Origin: Planctomycetaceae bacterium
GTDB lineage: Bacteria; Planctomycetota; Phycisphaerae; Phycisphaerales; SM1A02
Direction of reading: 5' to 3'
Assembly: GCA_947490615.1 (NCBI GenBank)
Contig: CANLHK010000005.1
Location: 150,576 to 214,575 of the forward strand
DNA length: 64,000 nucleotides
The position numbers and the translations under genes were made by a program. Each line of letters begins with the position of its first letter. Position 1 is the stretch's first letter. Below are positions 49,001 to 56,883 of the stretch, one piece after another. Below the pieces are notes generated by a model. That model had not been told where the DNA came from, made no database searches, and saw nothing but the letters and a program-made list of their open reading frames with translations.

Positions 49001-49091
49001 TGAGCTGCGCCGCATATGCCTTCGCCTGACGGCGATTGGCCGCGGTGAGCACAAGCCAATCAAGCGGTGCGCGCGGGCGCGTCGGAGTCAT
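46041..49091 (-). CDS. fkp: Bifunctional L-fucokinase / L-fucose-1-phosphate guanylyltransferase
   Basis: 1016 aa; '[24 protein letters not shown]' guanylyltransferase region and GHMP kinase '[38 protein letters not shown]', '[26 protein letters not shown]'. Confidence 0.92.
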   Translation of the reverse strand: [1016 protein letters not shown]

Positions 49092-49149
49092 GAGCGCACA
49101 GTAAGTCTTTCTGCATCCGCTCGGGAACGATTCCGTTACCCTTCGGGTC

Positions 49150-49527
49150 ATGAAGATGTACGCGCAGTCACTCGACCTCAAGGATGATCCAGCGGGAATC
49201 GAGGAGTACCTTCGCCACCATCAGGCCGTGTGGCCCGAGGTCACCGAGGGGCTTCGCGCCATCGGCATCCGCAGCATGCGCCTCTTCCGCGGCGGGACGC
49301 GGCTCTTTGTTGTCGTCGAAGCCAACGATGACTTCGACCCTGCGCGCGACTACCAGCGTTACGCCTCGAGTCCTCGAACCGTCGAGTGGGATCTCCTCAT
49401 GCGACGCTTCCAGCAACCCGCGCCCTACGCCAAGGATGGTGAGTGGTGGACGGCACTCGAGGCGATCTTCGATCTTGATTGGTATCCCGCAAGCTCGACG
49501 AGCGCTGCTCCCACGAGGCAAGCATGA
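49150..49527 (+). CDS. L-rhamnose/L-fucose mutarotase family protein (RhaM/DUF718-like)
   Basis: 'YAQSLDLKDDPAGIEEYLRHHQAVWPEVTEGLRAIGIRSMRLFRGGTRLFVVVEANDDFD'; divergent from fkp. Confidence 0.88.
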   Translation: MKMYAQSLDLKDDPAGIEEYLRHHQAVWPEVTEGLRAIGIRSMRLFRGGTRLFVVVEANDDFDPARDYQRYASSPRTVEWDLLMRRFQQPAPYAKDGEWWTALEAIFDLDWYPASSTSAAPTRQA

Positions 49528-50966
49528 ACATCGGCACACTCGAGTTCTACGGCGCCGCAGGAGAGGTCACGGGAAGTTGCACGCTGCTGCGCACCGAAAA
49601 GGCGCGCATTCTCGTGGATTTCGGGATGTTCCAGGGCACTCCCGCCGACGAAGCGCGCAACGCCGTTCCGCCTGAGATCGACTTTGCGCTCCTCGATGCG
49701 ATCGTCATCACTCATGCGCACATCGACCACTGCGGTCGTCTCGCGATGGCCACGACGCTCGGTTTCCGCGGCAAGATCTACTGCACGACGGCGACGCATG
49801 ATCTCCTCGGTCGCGTGCTCCGTTCAAGCGCGCGCTTGCAACGCGCAAGGTTCTACGAGCGCGCCGACGGCACAGCGCCGTGGGCCCGCGCACTCATGGC
49901 GGGCGAAGAGCCGGGGCCAGCGCCCGAGTTTCCGCCAGCGCAGCGACTCTTCGACATTCCTGAAGTCCGCGACACCATGGATCGCGTTGAGGGCGTGCCG
50001 CTCGGACGCGAAGTCAAGATCGCGCCACTGGTGTCGTTGGTGTTTCGCAACGCTGGACACATTCCTGGCGCAGCGAGCGCGGAGCTTTCGGTCGGCGCGG
50101 GAGCTGCACGCAAGACGATTCTCTTTTCAGGCGATCTCGGGCCCGAGCGCTCGGCGCTCCTTGATCCACCGCACGCACCCGCTGGTGCGGATGTCGTTGT
50201 GGTGGAGTCGACCAATGGCGAACGCCGCCGCGATGCCAGCGCCGATCCCGAAGAGACACTCGCGGCGATGATCGCGCGCGCCGCAGAGCGCAAAGAGAAG
50301 GTGATCATGCCTTGCTTTGCCCTTGGTCGTGCGCAGCTTCTCGTGCACCGACTCGCGCGACTCCACTCCCGCGGCCTGCTCCATGGACTCAATGTCTATG
50401 TCGACTCACCGATGGCCGTGCAAGGAATCGAGTCGCTCTACCGCTACCCCGAGTACCTCACTTCGGCGCTGCGCACTGTGGTGAAAGCCGGCGGCGCGCC
50501 GCTCTGGTTTCCTGAGTTGCACTATGTGCTCTCCAAGCGCGAGAGCATGGCGATTGATCGCATGGTGCACGGAGGAATCATCCTCGCTGGCAGCGGATTC
50601 ATGGATGCAGGTCCGGTCTTGCGCCACTTGCAGGAGTCGATCGATCGCGAAGATTGCACCGTGATGCTCTCGGGCTACCAACCTGAAGGCGGCTTCGCGT
50701 GGAAACTCCAACGCGGTGCGACGCGCGCGCAGTTCACGGGCAAGACGATGCAGGTGCGCGCGCACACGGTTCGCGTCGAGGGACTGTCGGGCCACGCCGA
50801 TCAAGATGACCTCATGAAGTGGTTTGGGAGTTTCCAGCGCAAGCCAGGGCGCGTGCTCATCAACCACGGCGTCGACAGCGCGCGCGCCGCGCTCGCGGCA
50901 CGACTCAACACCGAGCTCGGTCTTGAGTGCGTGCTCCCCGCGCGTGAAGTCGCCATCGAAGTCTGA
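49524..50966 (+). CDS. Metallo-beta-lactamase / beta-CASP RNase-like protein
   Basis: 'FYGAAGEVTGSCTLL', 'LLDAIVITHAHIDHCGRL', 'GHIPGAASAELSV', 'LFSGDLGPE', 'YVDSPMAVQGIESLYRY', 'SGHADQDDLMKWF', 'VLINHGVDSARAALAARL'. Confidence 0.95.
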   Translation: MNIGTLEFYGAAGEVTGSCTLLRTEKARILVDFGMFQGTPADEARNAVPPEIDFALLDAIVITHAHIDHCGRLAMATTLGFRGKIYCTTATHDLLGRVLRSSARLQRARFYERADGTAPWARALMAGEEPGPAPEFPPAQRLFDIPEVRDTMDRVEGVPLGREVKIAPLVSLVFRNAGHIPGAASAELSVGAGAARKTILFSGDLGPERSALLDPPHAPAGADVVVVESTNGERRRDASADPEETLAAMIARAAERKEKVIMPCFALGRAQLLVHRLARLHSRGLLHGLNVYVDSPMAVQGIESLYRYPEYLTSALRTVVKAGGAPLWFPELHYVLSKRESMAIDRMVHGGIILAGSGFMDAGPVLRHLQESIDREDCTVMLSGYQPEGGFAWKLQRGATRAQFTGKTMQVRAHTVRVEGLSGHADQDDLMKWFGSFQRKPGRVLINHGVDSARAALAARLNTELGLECVLPAREVAIEV

Positions 50967-51017
50967 GTGCTCGGCATGACCAGCCACGCCTTCGCGCTTC
51001 CATTGATTCGAAGACCG

Positions 51018-51731
51018 ATGCGTCGTGTGCTGCTCTTCGTGGCGATGCACAGCGAGGCGGAGCCGATCGCGCGCGCCTTGAGTTTGCGCGGCAGCCCCTC
51101 GCTTCGTCACGGAACCGTTGGTGATGCCGAGATCCAGTTGCTCACGCCAACGCTTGATGCGGTGACGGGTGTGGACTCGATCGGACCTGTGCATGCCGCA
51201 GCAGCGCTGGCGTCGATGTTGGGTTTCCTTACGCATGCGTCTGGTGTCGGCCGTCCCGATCTCGTGGTGAACCTCGGCACCGCGGGCGGATTTCAGGCGC
51301 AAGGACTCGGCATCGCCGACCTTGTCCTCGCGCGCGACACGATGTTTCATGACGCGCGCGTGCCGCTGCCTGGATACGAAGCGGTGGCGCGGGCGCACAC
51401 GCGTCTCTCGTTGGATGAAGCGCAACTCGCGAGCCTCGCCACGCGACTGAACGCACGAGTTGGGCTCGCCTCCACAGGATCGAGTTTGGACGCGACGACC
51501 GATGAGCTCGCACAGTTTGCAGCGCATCAGACACTCGCCAAAGACATGGAGCTCGCGGCGCTCGCAGTGGTCTGTCGCGCGCACGACCTACCGCTCATCG
51601 CGCTCAAGGGCATCACGGATCTCGTCGACCACCACGAACCCACGCACGAAGCGTTCCTGCGAAACCTGAAACACACCAGCGACCGCCTCGCAGCAGTCGC
51701 AGCACCGTTCCTCGAATTCGTCACGCACTAA
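51018..51731 (+). CDS. MTA/SAH (purine) nucleosidase family protein
   Basis: 'VLLFVAMHSEAEPIARAL', 'VNLGTAGGFQAQGLGIADLVLARDTMFHDARVPL', 'DMELAALAVVCRAHDLPLIALKGITDLVD'. Confidence 0.85.
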   Translation: MRRVLLFVAMHSEAEPIARALSLRGSPSLRHGTVGDAEIQLLTPTLDAVTGVDSIGPVHAAAALASMLGFLTHASGVGRPDLVVNLGTAGGFQAQGLGIADLVLARDTMFHDARVPLPGYEAVARAHTRLSLDEAQLASLATRLNARVGLASTGSSLDATTDELAQFAAHQTLAKDMELAALAVVCRAHDLPLIALKGITDLVDHHEPTHEAFLRNLKHTSDRLAAVAAPFLEFVTH

Positions 51732-51738
51732 GCACGCG

Positions 51739-51847
51739 CCCCTAAGCACCAAAGGGAGCCGCCGCAGCGGCGACCGCTCAAACACGCCGCCACAGCGGCG
51801 ACCGCCCTTAGCACCAAAGGTTGCAGCCGCAGCTGCAACCGCCCCTA
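51739..51847. repeat. Three REP-like hairpins with a recurring 'CCCYTAAGCACCAAAGG'-type unit between convergent genes
   Basis: GCCGC-CGCA-GCGGC (51758-51771), GCCGC-CACA-GCGGC (51786-51799), GGTTGCAGC-CGCA-GCTGCAACC (51819-51840); unit 'cccctaagcaccaaagg' (51739-51755) and 'cccttagcaccaaagg' (51805-51820). Confidence 0.8.
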
Positions 51848-52300
51848 ATTGTCGACCTTCCCGCCCTTCTCCACTCGTGTGATGGAGAGCGTGTAAAGCG
51901 CGGTTCCGCCGGTGCGACCAGCGCCAAGAATGAGACGCAGTGGATTGACCGAGGCGTTGCCACCGTTGATCGCGACGCGGTCTTGGGTCACCATCCAGCG
52001 CTCGGTCGCGTTCCCTGCATAGAGCTGCAGATCAACCGCGCCCCAGTTACCGAAGAGGAGCGTCGCGAGTCCGTCATCGTCGGTCGTCGCCATCGCAGGC
52101 TTGTCGCTGCGCATGCGGCCACCGGTGCCCGTCGCCACGATCTCCACACCTTCGACGGGCTTGCCCGATTCAGAGTTGCGAACAGTGAGGAGATAGGTTC
52201 CTTCACCCTTGGGGATTCCCTTGCACGCGCCGAGAAGGCTCGCCAAGAGAATTGCAGCGGGAAGAAGAGCGCGCGAGAGTCGGAAGTTCGAGGAAGCCAT
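51845..52300 (-). CDS. Hypothetical lipoprotein
   Basis: 'SRALLPAAILLASLLGACKGIPKGEG' lipobox (LLGAC); Ig/carboxypeptidase-regulatory-like 'SGKPVEGVEIVATGTGG'. Confidence 0.75.
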   Translation of the reverse strand: MASSNFRLSRALLPAAILLASLLGACKGIPKGEGTYLLTVRNSESGKPVEGVEIVATGTGGRMRSDKPAMATTDDDGLATLLFGNWGAVDLQLYAGNATERWMVTQDRVAINGGNASVNPLRLILGAGRTGGTALYTLSITRVEKGGKVDN

Positions 52301-52345
52301 AGTGAAACCTGTGCGCGGAGCGTACCGCAAGTGGCACGCTCTGCG

Positions 52346-53647
52346 CTACCGCTCTTCGAAGTCCAGATCGGTGCCGTACGACTCGTTGATGCCGAGTGTC
52401 GAGATCATCGCCAATGGAAGCACCACTGCTGCCACGGCAAGCGCGGCCTGCCACGGAGAGTCCCACGCGCTGCTCAGCCAGAGCCACGCGCCGCCTGTCC
52501 ATGCTGCGGACCAACGCACGAGGTTTGGCGCCGAAATCGCGGCGGTGGCGCGGAGATTCGTGCCAAACTGCTCCGCGGCAATCGTGGCAAAGACCGCCCA
52601 GTAGCCCGTGGCCACGCCAAGGAAACAGACGACCGCATAGAACGCCGCTTGCGATTGGGCTGCGACCGTGAAGTAGAGAATGATCCCAACGAGCGTGAGC
52701 ACATGGCAGATCACGATCGCCTTGCGCCGTGATTTCAGCCACTGACTCAGGAGCCCGCTTCCGAGGTCACCCGCTGCGAGTCCGATGTAACACCACATGA
52801 TGGCTTTGCCTGGGCTCGGCTTCTCCGCGAGTGGAAGTCCGAGGCTTGGCATGATGACATCGCAGTACTTGACCAGCGTTCCCACGGCAAACCAAATCGG
52901 CACCGCGAGCAACACGGTTGAGGCGTAGCGTCGGAGTCTCGACCATGGCCAGAGCAACATCCAGAACGCACCGCGGTGAGCGATGTGCGCGCGCTGCGCT
53001 CGACGAAAGAGTCCGCTCTCGACGACGCCAATGCGAAGCCCAAGGAGCGCGAGCCCGAGGACTCCGCCGATGACAAACGCGGTGCGCCAATGCACGAGTT
53101 GCGTCACGAAGTACCCGACCACTGCGCCAAGAATGCCCACGGTTGCCACGACGGTCGTAGCGAGACCACGGCGTTCACGACTCACCAACTCCGAGACGAG
53201 CGTGATCCCCGCACCCAACTCTCCTGCCAATCCGAACCCCGCGACGAACCGCAAGACGGCGTACTGGGTGACATCGGTCACATAGGCGTTGAGGATGTTC
53301 GCAACCGAGTAGGCGAGGATCGATCCAAACAACACCTTCATGCGCCCCGATCGGTCGGCGATCACTCCCCAGACCAAGCCGCCGAGGAGAAGGCCCGTCG
53401 TCTGCGAGATGTTGTCGATGTAGACGCCCGCGGAGGCGATCAACGCGTCCGCTTCCTGCGCCGACTTTCCTGCGAGCTCGGTGGCCATGAGTTCCTGCAA
53501 CGAACTCTTGCGTACCAACGCAAAGAGCAGGAGGTCGAAGATGTCGACGAAGTACCCAAGCGCCGCCACCACCACGACAAATGCCACGGCGCGTTGTGAT
53601 GGCTGACTCGTGTCTGAGGGGCTCGCCTGCTGCGTCGTGGTGTCCAT
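52346..53647 (-). CDS. MFS transporter (sugar transporter-like family)
   Basis: 12-TM pattern; 'GLLLGGLVWGVIADRSGRMKVLFGSILAYSVANI', 'RFVAGFGLAGELGAGITLVSELVSRERRGLATT'. Confidence 0.93.
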   Translation of the reverse strand: MDTTTQQASPSDTSQPSQRAVAFVVVVAALGYFVDIFDLLLFALVRKSSLQELMATELAGKSAQEADALIASAGVYIDNISQTTGLLLGGLVWGVIADRSGRMKVLFGSILAYSVANILNAYVTDVTQYAVLRFVAGFGLAGELGAGITLVSELVSRERRGLATTVVATVGILGAVVGYFVTQLVHWRTAFVIGGVLGLALLGLRIGVVESGLFRRAQRAHIAHRGAFWMLLWPWSRLRRYASTVLLAVPIWFAVGTLVKYCDVIMPSLGLPLAEKPSPGKAIMWCYIGLAAGDLGSGLLSQWLKSRRKAIVICHVLTLVGIILYFTVAAQSQAAFYAVVCFLGVATGYWAVFATIAAEQFGTNLRATAAISAPNLVRWSAAWTGGAWLWLSSAWDSPWQAALAVAAVVLPLAMISTLGINESYGTDLDFEER

Positions 53648-53855
53648 CGGCGCAGGTTATGAAGCCGCCGTGTTCGTTCGCAAGTCGAGCCGCCGCTCGG
53701 TTTGGACACGCGGCGAAGTCGTGAGCGAGGCGCGTTGACCCGCAACTCGACCGTTCCGCCAAACAGCGCACGAGTTGTTTCGTGTCTTCTGAGTACACTC
53801 GAACCCGCGCCCCGTGCGGCGCACGGCCTCTCCGCCGCCTCTCTTTGGTGCTCTC

Positions 53856-54821
53856 ATGCAAGAACGAACCCAGGCGCGCTTCACTCCACCCTTCACGCCT
53901 GCGCGGAGGGTTGGTTTCACGCTGGTCGAGCTGCTTCTGGTCGTCACGATCATCGCCATCGTCATCGCGCTCACCATGGTGGCGGTGCAAGCCCTGCAGA
54001 ACCAGGCGCGCTCAACGGCCTGCCTCTCCAATCAGCGGCAGCTGGCGTTGGCCAACCAGTCCTACGCCACCGACAACAACGGGCGCCTCTCGAGTCCGCG
54101 CACCGATTCGAGCGCGATCGTCGGCAGTGGACTCCCCACGCTTCCCAACGCGTGGGTCGACACCAACAACACGATGTGCGCGGGGAACAAGGAAACTGAT
54201 CTGACGCTCGAGCGCGGCGCGCTCTGGAACTATGTCGGCGCGAACAGCAAGGCCTTTGTCTCGCCGCAAGATCCCACCGCACGACGCGACTGGTCGCGCA
54301 CGCTGCCTCCGACGAGTTGCCCAGACGGACGCGTGCGCTCCTACTCCTTCAACGCGTTCGTCGGCGTGGGCGCGTACAGCTTCACGCTGCGCTGCGATGA
54401 CTTGTGGCAATTCCCTGATCCCACGAGTCCCGACTACCCCGACGCCTACCGAGGCTCGCAATTCAAGACCGTCTCGATGTCGCAGATTCCCCAGCCATCG
54501 AGCACCATGGCGACGATCACTGAGGAAGATCCCAACGGTCAGAACATGCAGGGATGGTGCATTCGCGTGCGTCCGCCCACTGGTCTTGCTGGCGATTGGA
54601 TCGATACGCCTGCGCTGTGGAATCCAGGACGCGTGAACATCTCGTACCTCGACGGATCAATCGCGGCTCCCAACATCATCTATAAAGAGCTCGAAGAGAT
54701 CATGCAGCCCAATCCGAACGCGCCGCCGATTCACTTCGCGGTGGAACTCGGCGCGCGCCCAGCGCATCGCTTCATGTCAGGCATCATGTTGCCGGGCATC
54801 GTGCGACCTGAGATTCAGTAA
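53856..54821 (+). CDS. Prepilin-type N-terminal cleavage/methylation domain protein (DUF1559-like pseudopilin)
   Basis: 'RRVGFTLVELLLVVTIIAIVIALTMVAVQALQNQARSTACLSNQRQLALANQSYATDNNGRL', typical planctomycete pseudopilin-like architecture. Confidence 0.88.
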   Translation: MQERTQARFTPPFTPARRVGFTLVELLLVVTIIAIVIALTMVAVQALQNQARSTACLSNQRQLALANQSYATDNNGRLSSPRTDSSAIVGSGLPTLPNAWVDTNNTMCAGNKETDLTLERGALWNYVGANSKAFVSPQDPTARRDWSRTLPPTSCPDGRVRSYSFNAFVGVGAYSFTLRCDDLWQFPDPTSPDYPDAYRGSQFKTVSMSQIPQPSSTMATITEEDPNGQNMQGWCIRVRPPTGLAGDWIDTPALWNPGRVNISYLDGSIAAPNIIYKELEEIMQPNPNAPPIHFAVELGARPAHRFMSGIMLPGIVRPEIQ

Positions 54822-54839
54822 GCGAAACCACGCGACGGT

Positions 54840-55256
54840 CTAACGGCCGAGCGATTGCAACTGCTCTGAGCTCATCGACGCGATGACATCGAAGACGCGT
54901 CGGTCTTCACCTTCGAAGGCCGCTTCGGCGGCGAGGTCTGCGACCTTCTGCCCAGCCGCCGCGACGCCCGCAAAGAGCGCTCCGTATTTCTTCGTGCCCG
55001 CCTCATCCATGCCTGCCGATCCAAAGCTCGCGCGGAAATCCGCGAGCTCTTTCGACGCCTGACGCTGAGCGAGGATCGCCTTGATCAACGGCCGAAACTT
55101 GGGGTCCTTGGCCGCCGTGAAGTCCTGTGCGGGTGGCTCGAAGGCTGCGGGTGCGGGCGCGTAGCCACCCGTGCTCCCACCGCAACCTCCCTGGAGGAGA
55201 GCGCAGGAAAGTGCGAGGCAAACGCGGCGAAGGACGGCAGTTGTGCCACAGGACAT
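54840..55256 (-). CDS. Small hypothetical lipoprotein
   Basis: 'RRVCLALSCALLQGGCGGSTGGY' lipobox; 138 aa. Confidence 0.65.
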   Translation of the reverse strand: MSCGTTAVLRRVCLALSCALLQGGCGGSTGGYAPAPAAFEPPAQDFTAAKDPKFRPLIKAILAQRQASKELADFRASFGSAGMDEAGTKKYGALFAGVAAAGQKVADLAAEAAFEGEDRRVFDVIASMSSEQLQSLGR

Positions 55257-55397
55257 GGTTGGAGAATATCAGCGCGCAGAGCGCCTCCGAGGGATCTCTC
55301 CCCCTTCTTCAGAAAGCTGGCCTAGTTCGGTTTGATTCGGCGCACAGTCCGATCACACTTCCGCGCGGCCCTACCGCGTCCTGTCCGGGATCCCTCT

Positions 55398-56219
55398 ATG
55401 CACCAGACCAATCGCACCCCCTCCATTTCTTGCGGCCTCACGGTCGCTCTCGCCACAGCCTTGCTCACGCCAACGCTCGCCTCTGCGGCTGAGCACGTCG
55501 TCGTGCAGAGCAATGTCTCGTGGATCCCCGCGGACATCACGGTGTTGCCAGGCGACACGGTGCGCTGGGTGTTTGAGCTGGGGTTCCACACGGTGACCAG
55601 TGGCAGCGACTGCCTGGCCGACGGCGTGCACTTCGACGCCATCCTCTCGGCGAAGTCGCCGCAGTTCGTGTGGAAGGTTCCCGCGACGGCCGCTGGCACC
55701 ACGATCCCGTATTTCTGCGCACCGCACTGCATCTTCGGAATGCTCGGCACGATCACGGTCGCAACGCCGCCCGTGGTGCATGTCGTCACGCAAGTCGAGT
55801 TCACTTTTGAGCCTGCGGCGATCACGGTCGCTCCAGGCGACATCATTCGATGGGTCCGCACCGGCGCCAATCACACTGTGACCAGCGGTGAGCTCTGCAC
55901 GGGAGACGGCCTCTACTTCGACGGAACCCTCACACTCGCCAACCCGCAGTTTGAGTGGGTCGTGCCAAAGACGGCGGCTGGAGCGACGATCCCGTACTTC
56001 TGCCTGCAGCACTGCATCTTCGGCATGACGGGTTCGGTCTCTGTGACGGGCGCTCCGCCAAATCCTGCGGACCTCAATGGCGACGGCGCCGTGAGCGGAC
56101 CCGATCTGGCCATCTTGCTCAACGCGTGGGGACTGCTCGGTTCGAGCGCGGACATCGATGGCGATGGCGCCGTGAGCGCGACCGATCTCTCGATCCTCCT
56201 GAGCTCGTGGACCGGCTGA
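55398..56219 (+). CDS. Secreted protein with two plastocyanin-like cupredoxin domains and a C-terminal dockerin-like EF-hand pair
   Basis: Both domains keep 'HTVTSG...PYFCxxHCIFGM' copper ligands (H, C, H, M); C-terminus 'DLNGDGAVSGPDLAILLNAWG...DIDGDGAVSATDLSILLSSWTG'. Confidence 0.9.
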   Translation: MHQTNRTPSISCGLTVALATALLTPTLASAAEHVVVQSNVSWIPADITVLPGDTVRWVFELGFHTVTSGSDCLADGVHFDAILSAKSPQFVWKVPATAAGTTIPYFCAPHCIFGMLGTITVATPPVVHVVTQVEFTFEPAAITVAPGDIIRWVRTGANHTVTSGELCTGDGLYFDGTLTLANPQFEWVVPKTAAGATIPYFCLQHCIFGMTGSVSVTGAPPNPADLNGDGAVSGPDLAILLNAWGLLGSSADIDGDGAVSATDLSILLSSWTG

Positions 56220-56253
56220 GCCCGCAGCGCACTCGCGCTGGCAAACTCTCTTG

Positions 56254-56883
56254 ATGAAGCCAGTACCATCGCGCGTCATGCGCGCTTGGCTTCTGTGCAC
56301 ACTGCTCGCGCTCGCGACCGTGTTCGCGGGTGGCTGCGCTTCAAGCGCTCGAAGGCCACTCTGCCTCGCGACACTTCCACCAGGAACTGCGACGCCCCTC
56401 GAAGGCGCACGCGGAACGCTCGTCGTACTCATCTTCCTTTCGCCTGAATGCCCGATCGCCAACGCGATGATGCCGGACATCCTGGCACTGTCCGACGAAG
56501 CCAAGGCCCGCGGTGTGTCGCTCTCCTTGGTGCACACGACGCAGTGGCCGAGCGACCGTGAACTCACTGAACATGCGCGGGCGTTCAACGCGCAAGGGCG
56601 AGTGACAATTCTGGTGGACCGTCCGCAAGAGCTCGCGCGCCGCGTCGGTGCGACCGTGACCCCCGAAGGTGCGCTGCTGCGCCTCGACGGCGAAGGTGGC
56701 TTCGAACGACTCTACCTCGGCCGCATCAACGACCTCTACACAGCGATCGGACGACGCCGCGCCGCGGCAACCTCAAGCGACCTGCGTGACGCGATGCGCG
56801 CCGCGAGCGAAGGCCGGCCAAGACCGATGCCGCAACCGAAGGCCATTGGATGCTTCATCGAATTCTCTGCACCATCTTCCTGA
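56254..56883 (+). CDS. Redoxin/thioredoxin-fold lipoprotein-like protein
   Basis: 'LVVLIFLSPECPIANAMMPDILALSDEAKARGVSLSLVHT...VTILVDRPQELARRVGATVTPEGALLR'; N-terminal 'ATVFAGGCASS' lipobox-like. Confidence 0.8.
   Translation: MKPVPSRVMRAWLLCTLLALATVFAGGCASSARRPLCLATLPPGTATPLEGARGTLVVLIFLSPECPIANAMMPDILALSDEAKARGVSLSLVHTTQWPSDRELTEHARAFNAQGRVTILVDRPQELARRVGATVTPEGALLRLDGEGGFERLYLGRINDLYTAIGRRRAAATSSDLRDAMRAASEGRPRPMPQPKAIGCFIEFSAPSS

Noticed and set aside
50406-51584. 392-aa minus-strand ORF
   Set aside because: Antisense to the beta-CASP and nucleosidase genes.
55371-56588. 405-aa minus-strand ORF
   Set aside because: Antisense to the cupredoxin-dockerin and redoxin genes; Arg-rich translation.
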